A stretch of DNA of 41,342 nucleotides from Chara braunii (GCA_003427395.1 BFEA01000030.1:959765-1001106); one strand, 5' to 3'. Counted from the stretch's first letter, positions 31,131 through 40,943 are shown. The notes: generated by a model from the letters alone, not told the origin. Made by a program: numbers and translations.

Positions 31131-31494
31131 AAGACGATGGACGGCAACAACGAAAAGAAATAAAAATAAAAATGGATGGCTGGGAGTTCTCTGGCGAAAT
31201 CGGCCTCCTATGTAAATACTACATTATCTTCTTTTGTATGTGGGGACCCTTATCCCGATGTGCGCTTGTCTACCCTGCGGGGGGGAGGGGGGGGGCGCGG
31301 TAGGGTAGTTTTCTCAACTTAAAATGGTTTCCCACCCAACCCGAAAGGGCCAAAGCATGGTTTCACGTAAAATAAAAAATCTACAAAATGACCAAATCTA
31401 ATATTAGGTTATTCTCCTGTGTTTCCGTACCATTAGATTCGCAATACATCAATGGCAGAGCTCCGTTCCACCATGCCACACATGATAGAAAGCT

Positions 31495-31540
31495 CAGCGT
31501 TGAGAAAACTCAACTTGGGCGGTGGGACTTCACCCCAGGG
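31495..31540. repeat. Foldback family F, solo end
   Basis: CAGCGTTGAGAAAACTCAAC then GGTGGGACTTCACCCCAGGG matches the right arm of F3. The other end is not present nearby. Confidence 0.65.
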
Positions 31541-31994
31541 CCCGTGTTGCATTGCCGTCTGCGTCATTTTCCGCAACGAACAGTTCCCAATGTCGAGGGC
31601 TACACTATGTTCTTCTCTCAAATTCTTTTTGCCTTTCACTACCTTCCCACCACTACTCCTGAGAGTATGTGGAGGGGACCCCCGCAAGCATAGGGAGGCC
31701 AACAGCGGTAGTCGGAGATGGGGTAGGGCAGCCGGTGGGGATCCAGCTAATGCAAAGAGAGAGTATTATGCCAGTAGCTGTGACCTCCCTTTCTGATCGT
31801 CCCCCACCCCTCATCGAGTACCAGTGTAGAGGCTGTGGCCAATACTCTCCCACACACCACACACAACCCGTTTGCACTCGCACTCACACCCGTGTTGGTC
31901 ATAGACCCTGCTAATACCAGTGAGAGGTGACCAGAGGACTATCACAGTGCGTTGGCACTTAACTTCAAACTAAATGCGCTGCAGCTGGTCACCC
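31541..31994. other. Probable SINE body and anonymous DNA
   Basis: Lies downstream of the S2 head on the minus strand. May be its body, but it does not match the S1 body clearly. No gene. Confidence 0.3.
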
Positions 31995-32056
31995 ATGGCG
32001 GGTGGGCTTGAACCCATAACTTCCTGAATGCCACTTGCGTGACCGCTGGATTAACG
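31995..32056 (-). mobile_element. tRNA-derived SINE-like head S2
   Basis: On the minus strand this reads GTTAATCCAGCGGTCACGCA, AGTGGCATTCAGGAAGTTAT, GGGTTCAAGCCCACC. The middle (CACGCAAGTGGCATTCAGGA) is shared with S1, and the box B GGTTCAAGCCC is a perfect consensus. Box A is degenerate. Not a folded tRNA. Confidence 0.6.
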
Positions 32057-32402
32057 GTGTTTGTTTTGTTTCGTTTGGTTGCGTTTCGTTATTTGTTTTC
32101 AAACCACACTCTTCTTTCAAATTCTTTCATCTTCCATTACCGACCTACGACTATTCCTAGGGTCATACCGCGCCCCCCCCACCCTCCTGCAAGCATAGCT
32201 AGCCCATCGACATCTCTTTGACAACAATCAGATCATTTCAATTTCATAATGCAGCTGGAGGCTGGTGACCTCACAAATTGCCTGGAGTGTGCTGGGAGCA
32301 ATAGCCACCTTCGCCGCCAGAGGAAATCCTGTGGTTATATATAGCTTACACCCACAAAGGATAATCTTCTTCTTCTTCTTTTTCTTTTTCCCCCCCATCC
32401 TT

Positions 32403-32471
32403 GAGGCTCCGTTCTATTGGTGGGGAGCAACACCTGCTGGAAACCGGGTCCAGCGTCTCATTATACATGAA
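32403..32471 (+). repeat. Dispersed 70-bp repeat G, copy 1
   Basis: GAGGCTCCGTTCTATTGGTG, GGGAGCAACACCTGCTGGAA, ACCGGGTCCAGCGTCTCA. It is preceded by a CTT/T-rich tract, as in copy 2 at 34985. Unknown family. Confidence 0.65.
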
Positions 32472-32599
32472 GCCTTAGCTGCATTAGGAAAAGCTTGAGC
32501 GCTACACTGCCTATGTGTCTACTGAGTCGTCGTGTATCTATAGCTCCTACCGACCTACCACATTCCCCTGAACATAACACGTCCGTGTTGTATTTGAGT

Positions 32600-32965
32600 T
32601 TGATGCTTTGAATAAATCGCATGTACGTTGTATTCGAATAATAGGAAGCAACCTGTGCGTTGTATTCGAATATGCCAGCTGTTTGAAATTTTAATAGAGC
32701 GTACATGCGTTGTATTCAAATAGAAAGCAAACTGTGTGTTGTATTCGAATATGCCATCTGTTTGAATAGAACGCACATGCCTTATATTCAAATAGGTAAC
32801 AACCTGTGCGTTATATTCGAATATGCCAGCTGTTTGAAATTTTAATAGAGTGCACATGCCTTGTATTCGAATAGAAAACAACCTGTGCGTTGTATTCGAA
32901 TATGCCAGCTGTTTGAATAGAGAACGCACATGCCTTGTATTCGAATACAAAGCAACCTATGTGTT
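32600..32965. repeat. Minisatellite, alternating 70/80-bp units with TTCGAA
   Basis: About four and a half units containing CGTTGTATTCGAATATGCCA, GCTGTTTGAA, an optional ATTTTA insert, and CACATGCCTTGTATTCGAAT. Nearly every half-unit is centred on TATTCGAATA-like palindromes. Confidence 0.9.
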
Positions 32966-33031
32966 TGTATCCGTTTACAACCCATATGCGTTATGTTTGG
33001 GGAACGAAAGTAGTCATCAACAGCATCTTCA

Positions 33032-33390
33032 AAAAAAAAAAAAGAAAAAAAAAAAAGACTACCATCTGAAATTAACTGCAAGTAATTCTGCGGGAGATCC
33101 CAGTGCTGGAGCGATCTAGCTCTACCGAGGTTCCTTTGTGATCTGCAATTTTCTTGCTGAATCTATCCTGATCTTGGAGCCAGATCCACGAGAGCAAAAA
33201 AAAAAAGAAAAAAGAAAAACAAAGAACCTACAACCAACAACCTAACGGGAAAGGTCTCAAAAATCAAAACAGTTCCTTCACTCAAATGGGGCTCCTTCCT
33301 TCTAGACCCTCATCCCTCGCTAATGGTTAATAGGTGGAGTTCATTTTCAGCAAAATTTTCACCGAAACTGCCATTTTTCCTTGATAACTT
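33032..33390. other. Intergenic with A-rich tracts, nothing recognised
   Basis: A runs at 33031-33056 and 33197-33218; no gene. Confidence 0.4.
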
Positions 33391-33391
33391 C

Positions 33392-33399
33392 TTCTTCTT

Positions 33400-33457
<58 letters not shown>
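33392..33457. repeat. Poly-T then (TG)n
   Basis: T run followed by GT repeat, leading into the 146-bp duplication. Confidence 0.9.
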
Positions 33458-33459
<2 letters not shown>

Positions 33460-33732
33460 TATGACTGTGCCTTAAGGTATATTTGTATATTCGGTTTCAA
33501 CATTTTTGGACAATCACGACAAAGTTGGCAAACACGCCGAATTCAGAAAATGTGGCTACATTTTGTGTTCGCGAAATTTTCGGCGGTGTGTGTGTGTGTG
33601 TGTGATATGACTGTGCCTTAAGGTATATTTGTATATTCGGTTTCAACATTTTTGGACAATCACGACAAAGTTGGCAAACACGCCGAATTCAGAAAATGTG
33701 GCTACATTTTGTGTTCGCGAAATTTTCGGCGG
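33458..33732. repeat. Exact 129-bp duplication separated by (TG)n
   Basis: Copies 33458-33586 and 33604-33732, both GATATGACTGTGCC to TTTTCGGCGG, appear identical base for base. The 17-bp spacer is (TG)n like the sequence preceding copy 1. Either a recent slippage or unequal event anchored in the TG tract, or an assembly duplication. Confidence 0.92.
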
Positions 33733-33782
33733 CATTGCTTGTGGTGATGTGATGACCCCCCCCCTGAATTTTGGGCCTTCCA

Positions 33783-33991
33783 TTAAATCACCAGTACTTG
33801 GCCCAGCTATCGATGCCGAGCTTGGAATGCCCCTGCGCGCCGATTTTCGCCGAAGCGCCGGGGTACCGTTTCAATTTTTTTTTCGCTGGCGCTTCCAGCC
33901 ATTGTGGTCCCGTACCCCGAAGCCCTAAAGGCGCAGCGCATATACGGGAAAGCGCCACGGCCGATAGCTGGGCCAAGCACTGGTGGTTTAA
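33783..33991. mobile_element. TTAA-bounded inverted-repeat element C (209 bp, intact ends)
   Basis: The ends are TTAA-ATCACCAGTACTTGGCCC-AGCTATCG and, inverted, CGATAGCT-GGGCCAAGCACTGGTGGT-TTAA, a TIR of about 26 bp with two mismatches. It is the shortest and clearest member. The right-hand 90 bp match element D in inverse (TCGGCCG, TTCCCGTATA, TCGGGG). No ORF. Confidence 0.8.
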
Positions 33992-34493
33992 CCATCTCTT
34001 CTCATCCTGCAAGCTGACAGCCTTTCCTACTGGCAATAAATTATTGAGCACCACACAGTTTCTAAACTCTTCCCATCCACATTGCGATTTCCATACTTCT
34101 CCCCTTGATAGCTGCCAGCTGTCACTGCCCAGGTAAAGGTAATTTCAGGTAAACCACTCCGAGCCTGCTGACCTTTTTTTTTTTTTTTTTTTTCCAAAGA
34201 AAACTCAGCTTGCTGCCCTATTCTTAGCGCTGGAAACTTTCCTCCTCCAGTCTCTTAAGAATAGACTGCCAGATGAGATAAAACACAAGCACAGGGGCAC
34301 CTGGGCCAGAGGCGTGACACCTCAACTTCTGGAAGGCGAAACGAAAAAGTGACCGCCGATCCAATTTATCAATGGTAGGCCCAGAGTTTGACGTATTGGC
34401 CTTGTTTTTTCTTGTGGCGACAAGTTTTGGACTGCAAGGTTGGGACCGTGTACTAGTCCGTGGTTTTCAGGCCTCACTCCGCTATTCTGCACG

Positions 34494-34575
34494 TGCACAA
34501 ACGACAAAAACTATGGCGGTGGGTCTTTCCATGTTCTAGCGAAACATTCAATGACCTTCTCATGATGCACATTTG
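34494..34575 (+). repeat. 74-bp family, copy with small insertion
   Basis: GTGCACAAACGACAAAAACT, ATGGCGGTGGGTCTTTCCAT, GTTCTAGCGAAACATTCAAT, then CTCATGATGCACATTTGG. The order matches the family; GACCTT is extra and part of the core is changed. Confidence 0.7.
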
Positions 34576-34771
34576 GAAAGTAGAGGAGCAAGGACCTTTA
34601 TCGTGGATTTTGCTTCAGAGCAAAATCCGAGAGAAACTTCTCGAACACCAACCTGTTCTTTCTCCCAAATGGCCCAGAAGAGAACAGGGCCACATGGTTT
34701 GGCAAATATACCCCCGTCCTTGTCCTGACGCAATGCCTTCTGGTTATCCTCCCAAATAGGTTCCATCCATC

Positions 34772-34807
<36 letters not shown>

Positions 34808-34984
34808 GGAAGCATCCCTTGAGACGATGCATCCCTCATCCTACAGCAGCTACCCTCTGCAGATTCTTGACCGATGTCCTCTCCACCAGCTCCAGATCCT
34901 TTTATCCCGCCAGTACACGGCCCCCGCCTTGCAGAAAGCACTTCTCTTTTTTTTTCTTTTTTTTTTTGTGTTTGTTTGAAAAAC
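34576..34984. other. Anonymous DNA with poly-T (34771-34806)
   Basis: A T run of about 36 and another T-rich stretch at 34948-34967 precede repeat G copy 2. No gene. Confidence 0.45.
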
Positions 34985-35055
34985 AAGGCTCCAATCTATT
35001 CGTGGGGAGCAGCACGTGCCGGGAACCGGGCCCAGCGTCCCATATGGAAATGTAC
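34985..35055 (+). repeat. Dispersed 70-bp repeat G, copy 2
   Basis: AAGGCTCCAATCTATTCGTG, GGGAGCAGCACGTGCCGGGA, ACCGGGCCCAGCGTCCCATA aligns throughout with 32403-32471. Confidence 0.65.
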
Positions 35056-37139
35056 ATAAAGTATAAAAGTTTGAGGAACCGAGGGCATGACAGCAATTTA
35101 GGCAAAATTCAGAACCGACTCAGAAACCCTCCATCAATCCTCTTTACATCACTCCGGCAAGCCTTACTGCAGCAGAGCCACCATCTCCGCTGCTGCTGTA
35201 CCCTAACTCCATCCTACGAGCTAGCCCCCTCACTAGTAGGATGCTTCATATCCAACTGTCAACTCCTCTCACCTTTTCTTGAAAAATTAAGAAGACCTCC
35301 CCTTGCCAGCATCGATTGCCCCGGAAACCAGGGGATTAACTGAGCAAACCAGGGGATTAACTGAGCAGGGACGATCCTAATAGCAGGTAAAATTGGAAAA
35401 TATGAAAATATGCAACCTCTGGAACAGTCAACCTAAAAAATCCTACCTCCATCATCGAAAGGAAAAACCTCAATGGAGTTAATAGCAAGTGGCCAGTACC
35501 CGCCAAGATACTTGGCGCCCATCGCATCCACCCCCAGTCCCTCTATCCCAGTCACTTCCTCACTCCGTCCTCGTAAGGGGTTTCAGAGAACCACTTCTCA
35601 GCAGGGGGTGAGGACCATCATCCGCCGAAGTTCCGTGCCCCCACAAGAACTCAAGGGGGTGAACTAGCGCTACCCAACGCCAATCGTGCCAGGGGTCGCC
35701 CACATCAGCCGGTACCCACTGGGCAATCTAAGCTACCCAAAGCCCATCGCAAATGATACGGGCTTCCCCTAGCCGGTACCCGTCACGCAACCCTATTCCA
35801 TCCCCTCTCCGTCCTTGCAAGCAATCATTTCATGCTCCTTCCCCGACTTCAAAGCAATCTCCAAAACCCTACAGGATACTTTACTTCACTACCCCATGGG
35901 CCCCTTGTTTAGACCCTAACAAAACAATAGGTCAAAATTTAAGGAACAAAATATCTCGCCACAAAAAGCTTGACAAATCGACTAGAGAACAATGATAATA
36001 CAAAAAAGAATTGGGATTGTAGGAGAGTCAATGTAATTCAATCATTGGAAAGAACACTTACGAGAACAAGAGATGGATACCTTCAAAGTCATGAATTGAG
36101 GAACTTGTATTTGATTCAACCATTCAGAAATGTGAATCTGTCAAACGCAACCTCTGATTTACGATCTTCAAATTAGCAAGTGTATTAGGCTCTTGGGATT
36201 TAAACTTTGCTAAGGTTATTTCCGAACCTATGAGAATTACCTATATATGAGGGAATTACGAATAAAAGCAAATCCAAGAAAACAATCAGGAAATTCACAA
36301 TTACCAGCAAAACATAAGACTTCTCAATTGGAATTCTGATAAGCCACATCATTTGAAATCATATTCTTAAAAAAACAGGGAATTAAAATCGACAATGAGA
36401 AATCAACCTCACCACGTCAGAATTTAAAGGCTTAGACATCTGAAAAAATTTAGTAGCCACGCGTGGGCTAAATCCTAATCCAATAAATCGACCTCCCATC
36501 CCTCTTCCCTCAACCCAATCACTTACCTCACAACCCTCAAACCCTACCCCTGCGTCTTTGGGGAAGGAAAGACTCCCTTCCTCCCACTGCTAGCATCTAG
36601 GCTCCAAGCACAGCTAACCAAAGACCTAATCGGGCCATCTTTAGTTCCCTCAAGGGAAACGAAGACAGTGCGGCACCCCCTCGTCAAACCTGTTGACGAG
36701 TTGCCATAGGGGGTTCAAGACTACCCTGACTATACCCTTTCCAAACTGTTGAGGGCGAGGGAGGGATTTGGGAAAATACGAAGACCGTGAGGGCAACAAC
36801 CCCACCTACCAAGTTCATAAGAACCCCCCTTGCCCATCTCCCCCTCCCACCTCGCCCCTAACTTACCTCCCATCCCTCTCGCCTCGCGTCCTCGCGTCTT
36901 CGCCCACCACATCGGCAAATTTCTGGTTGTGGCGCGTTAAAAGTTGGAAGACCTTTTGAAGGTGATGGCGCCTCCCACCACTCCCACCACCACACCCCCT
37001 CCAAACAAGGGGCGCCTCTAACAGTGCTTCATCACCAAGGTCGCCACCTCACTTCCAACCTCCGCCTCCCGCAGAAAGTACTTGTTGCCACAAGCAAGTG
37101 GTTATCTTACCACCACCAGGATAGAGGCCTTGCACAAGG

Positions 37140-37140
<1 letters not shown>
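35056..37140. other. Intergenic, no gene recognised
   Basis: 35326-35366 has a tandem ACCAGGGGATTAACTGAGCA-like duplication. 35990-36480 is A-rich; a 68-codon frame at 35970-36176 has no motif. 36682-36707 contains a CTCGTCAA/TTGACGAG hairpin. C/A-rich sequence follows at 36960-37010. Confidence 0.4.
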
Positions 37141-37143
<3 letters not shown>

Positions 37144-37176
<33 letters not shown>

Positions 37177-37914
37177 TAAAGCAAGACTAAGAAGGCGCCA
37201 TGCGGCTAGGGGCGCTGTTGAACAAAAAACAATTGGCGGCCAAGCACCAGTACACCACATCGGCCCTGTCACCACGAAACCCGCACCACTTCGGAGGCCG
37301 CCGATTTTGTTTTTCAACCGCGCCCCACTCCGCGCGGCCCCTCCGAGTTTTGCTTGCGGCAACAAAAACTTTCTGCAACCGGTGTCGGTCAGGTCACCCC
37401 GCCAAGATGGCAATGGGTGGTGGTCCTCGGTGGTTAAACACTAGGGTAGGACAGGGGTGGTGGGGTGCGCCAAGGGCAGAAAGATGAGAGGAAGGGTGGG
37501 TGGGGTCTTCAGAGTGGGTGACTGCCATCCGTCTAGTATCCCACCTCTACAACAACCTGGGCTTAAAAAGGGACAAGACTGAGGTTGTGTACTTGCGGTT
37601 TAAACCACCTTTACCTTCCTGAGGCTGTAAATGGTCGCGCGCCGAGCCCTGCTGTGCAGCGAGCGCGATCAGTACTGAGAGTGGGAAATAGGAGGATACC
37701 AGTACTGCCCTGTGGGTGGATTTTGTGTCGGACTCAGGATTTCAAAGGCGGGCATGGTCGTCTTAGATCTGTTTTTCTCTTTTTCATTTATGTTTTATTT
37801 TTATTTTTATGACTCGGACAGCACGTGGCCGCTGTCCTTGTGTGGGTGACCCGATTCGAATAGATGGGTGCCCCTGTGGCCGTTGGTGGCACTCCGACTG
37901 ACTCGTGTCGTCAT
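37144..37914. other. Poly-T then GC-rich anonymous DNA
   Basis: T tract at 37144-37171, then GC-rich sequence with overlapping chance frames. 37887-37926 contains GTGGCACTCC / GGAGTGGCAG, an inverted pair that leads into the foldback array. Confidence 0.4.
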
Positions 37915-38497
37915 TGGAGTGGCAGGACGAGGAGCACGATGAGGAAGGGGAAGACGAGTGAGAGGAGGAGAATATCATATCATGATTCATATGGCAGTAT
38001 CTTCCCATGTTCTAGCAGAAGATTCATCCTCATTTCGCACATTCTTGTTCACGACGACAATGTATAAAATCAGCGTGAATCTTCTGCTAGAACATGGGAA
38101 AATACAGCCACATCGCCCCCTCCTCCCGCTCGTTTTCCCCCTCCTCATGGCTCTCCCTCCGTCAGAGTGGTAGGAAGGAGAAGCGCGATGAGGTGGGGGA
38201 AGACGAGTGGGAGGAGGAGGAACGGGAGGAGGATGCCATATGGCCATATCTTCCCACGTTATAGCGGAAGATTCATGCTCATTTTGCACATTCTAAAATG
38301 AGCATGAATCTTCTGCTAGAACATGGGAGTATATGGCCATATCCCCTCCTCCTCCCATTCCTCCTCCTCCTCCCGCTCGTCTTTCCCCTCCGCATCGCTC
38401 TCCTCCTGTTGGAATGGCAAGAGGAGCGTGATGAGGGGGAAGATGAGCAGGAGGAGGAGGAACGGGAGGAGGAGATTCATGCTCATTTTGCACACAC
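37915..38497. repeat. Alternating foldback array of five units with 74-bp-family cores
   Basis: Units of about 85-135 bp alternate in direction: 37915-38046 (+), 38055-38172 (-), 38165-38285 (+), 38295-38426 (-), 38409-38493 (+, partial). Each full unit joins a GA-rich part (GGAAGACGAGTGGGAGGAGG type) to a 74-bp-family core (CTTCCCATGTTCTAGCAGAA). The central pair 38238-38285 / 38295-38342 pairs at 43 of 48 positions across a 9-base loop, and the pairing continues into the GA/CT flanks. There are no TTAA ends. Confidence 0.85.
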
Positions 38498-38757
38498 ATG
38501 AACATGATCACAGCCACGAACACACCCACGAACACGAACACACACGAACGCGAACACACATGAACACGAGCACACACAACCACGCACGCGCGCGGGCACA
38601 CACACGCACACACACACACAAACACGAACACAACCACGAGCACTCGTGTGTGTGCGCACGAGTGTGCATGCTCATGTTTGTGTTTGTGCCCGCGCGTGTG
38701 AGCGCGTGTGTGTGTGTGTGCGTGTGCGCATGTGTGTGTGTGCATGTCTGCACATGC
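38498..38757. repeat. AC-rich / GT-rich palindromic tract (Z-DNA-prone)
   Basis: AC-rich sequence with CACGAACA-type units (38498-38640) meets GT-rich sequence (38644-38757) at CACGAGCACTCGTG. Alternating purine-pyrimidine throughout, so both a large hairpin and Z-DNA are possible. It continues from the GCACACA end of the last foldback unit. Confidence 0.8.
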
Positions 38758-39080
38758 TTTCTCCGCGCTTGGATTTGTGGAGGGTGAATGCTATGAGGGC
38801 ATCAGAGAGAGATGCATGCCCCTCACAAGGGCATATCGTGCAGGGACCAGGGAAACAGGACCAGCGGTCCAGAAAGGGCACCGCAGAAGTTGCACCCCCT
38901 GCCGACAGTTCTGGAGAAAAGTTCTGAGGCCCCAGGGGCATGACAGGGTAAGGCAGCCGTAGGAGGGGCACACCGGAAATAAGTCAAACTTTCAGGGGCA
39001 TATCCAAAACATTTCCCCCCTTTTTTTCATCTTACCCAAATATGACAAGCGTCAGTAAAAATAAGAGAGAGACCACTGGA
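38758..39080. other. Intergenic, nothing recognised
   Basis: Repeated AGGGGCA(T/C) phrases at about 38822, 38933, 38968 and 38994; no gene. Confidence 0.4.
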
Positions 39081-39082
39081 TC

Positions 39083-39235
39083 CCCTGGTCGGCATTGAGC
39101 AGAGACTGCTGACGTTCGTAGGGGAGGGGACTGGAGGGGAGGCACAGGGATTGGTCCCTTGGCATGGTCCCTGATGCTACCGGCTGTCCTCGGGCTGGTA
39201 TTGCCCACCTTCAGGTCAGGCGCGGGCCCCACATG
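39083..39235 (+). mobile_element. SINE-like body S3 (headless)
   Basis: GCAGAGACTGCTGACGTTCG, TAGGGGAGGGGACTGGAGGG and GAGGCACAGGGATTGG align with the S1 body at 30900-30965. No tRNA-like head precedes it, so it is 5'-truncated. Confidence 0.55.
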
Positions 39236-39387
39236 CTCCCTCGTTTGAGGCATTGTGAACTTGGGATGGCTGCTATGGGGTTCCCCGTAATACTATAATT
39301 GATAGCGGTAGGTAGATGGAATTGAGAGAAGAATCTAGCTTAGTTTAAATTTTCAAACAAAAGGAATCTTTTTTTGAGAGAAGAATC

Positions 39388-39555
39388 AAGGCCCACTAGC
39401 AAAGAGGATCAGATTAGTGAGCAGCTGAATGTGGATGTGTTTTATGCAGAAACGCAGGAAAGAGATCAATCACTATTTTCTGCACCTCTCTGGAAACACG
39501 TTCAAATTCAGGCATTAAATCCACTTGTCTTTGCTAGTGGGACCTAGCCCCTGGG
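39388..39555. mobile_element. Foldback element F4 (non-autonomous)
   Basis: The left end is AAGGCCCACTAGCAAAGAGG and the right end is CTTTGCTAGTGGGACCTAGC, CCCTGGG. The inner arms contain CTGAATGTGGATGTGTTT and AACACGTTCAAATTCAGGC. Same family as F1-F3 and more diverged inside. Confidence 0.75.
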
Positions 39556-40560
39556 AAAAAAAACAAACAAAATTGGGTTCCATGCGTAGATGTGTGCTGC
39601 GGGTTCGGCAGTTGAGAATCAGTAATGAGTAATTGCAAGTGCTTTTTTTTTTTTTTTTTTGGAATGGTAATCACCTATGTTTGTGGTGAAAAAGGGACGT
39701 GTAATGACCCGCCAAAAACACAGACTGAGAACACTGCTGATTTCTGGGATTTGCCACTGGAATGAATGCCTTGCTGAGATTCCCGCGTTCTGCTGTGATT
39801 TCCATATCTGTGTGTGTGCGTGCCTGCTGGTTTGCGTGCCTGTCTGAGTGCTTGTCGGCTGAGTGTGTGTGTGACCCGCAAGGGTACTTGTTGGTTGAAA
39901 GGCCCCGCAGGGCCGGTACTTACCTGTGGCTGTGACTTCGAGGGTTGCAGCGGGGAAAAACACTCAAGTAGCAGGTAGGCCGGTACCGCTCAAGTAGTGG
40001 TAGAAGTGTCGGGTACTGGGGCCAAGCAGAGGAAGACAAAAAGTTGGCATTTTTAGAGGCCAGTAGCTGTAGGCTAGAGGTAGGCCGGTACCAGTCCAAG
40101 TGGCCCGGGTCTAGGGCCTGTCCGGACGATAGCAGAGCCCGCAATGATGTTTCCCTCCAAAAGGGAGGAGGTACCGGTTGCTGGGAGGCCGCTCGGCCTA
40201 GGAAGTCACCGCCCAAGAGGCCAGTAGGCTGCTATATCTTCCGGAGGAGCAAGTAGCTCCTCCTCATTTGCGGTATGCAAGGATTGGCGACATGCTGCTG
40301 GAGCACAGCGCTGGACTGGTACAGCGCTGCCTGGAGGTGAAGGGCAGCTGGGCGCTCAGCCTGGCTATGGCGAGCAGCCCAGCCTGAGGAGGAGGAAGAA
40401 GGGGGGCGAAGGAGGAGAGTGGCGAGGCACCTACCTGGCTATGGTGGACACCATGTTCATCACCTTGTTGGGCGCTGCATCTGGAATCCCCCAGTTGGGG
40501 TAGTGCCGCACCAAGGAAGCTCGAGGCAGAGCCAGGCATGGCGGATCAGTCAGCAGCGGC
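39556..40560. other. Intergenic with short repeats, no gene
   Basis: AGGTAGGCCGGTACC occurs at about 39975 and 40079. A T run lies at 39643-39660. GGCTATGGTGGACACCATG-like and GGCTATGGCGAG phrases occur around 40362 and 40437. No supported gene. Confidence 0.4.
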
Positions 40561-40563
40561 CTG

Positions 40564-40645
40564 GCTGCTTTGGGTTGTCCTTTGGACAGGAGTGCAGCGC
40601 CATAGCTGCTTTGGGTTGTCCTTTGGACAGGAGGGCAGGGCCCTC
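40564..40645. repeat. 41-bp tandem duplication
   Basis: GCTGCTTTGGGTTGTCCTTT followed by GGACAGGAG starts at 40564 and 40605. Confidence 0.9.
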
Positions 40646-40884
40646 AGTAGTCCGCCATAGCCTAGGCATGTGAGAGGAGAAAGGAGGGAATTCATAGCTA
40701 TGGTGGACTTCTTGTTATTGTTGTTGTTGTGTCAGCAGTCAGAGGGAAATTCGGATATTGATTCTGGTTCATCCACTCGTTGTTATTATTATTATTGGGA
40801 GAAGAATAAGATTGGCGAAGTGAAGGAGGAGGAGGAAGGTGGAGAGAGAAGAGGGGAATTGTCATTGGTCTTGCTGGTGTACAT

Positions 40885-40943
40885 CTTCTTCTTCTTCGTC
40901 TTCTTCTTCGTCTTCTTCTTCTTCTTCTTCTTCTTTCTCTCTC
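40885..40943. repeat. (TTC)n microsatellite
   Basis: CTTCTTCTTC with GTC interruptions. Preceded by anonymous DNA (40646-40884) with GAGGAGGAGGAAGG. Confidence 0.93.

Noticed and set aside
37998-38045. Heat-shock element in the 74-bp family (GAAGATTC fits nGAAnnTTCn)
   Set aside because: Only one dimer at correct spacing; the other TTC/GAA triplets are out of register, so it is not a convincing site.
38238-38342. CRISPR-like or tandem direct-repeat array
   Set aside because: Units alternate in orientation and have no regular spacers; this is a foldback structure in a eukaryotic genome.
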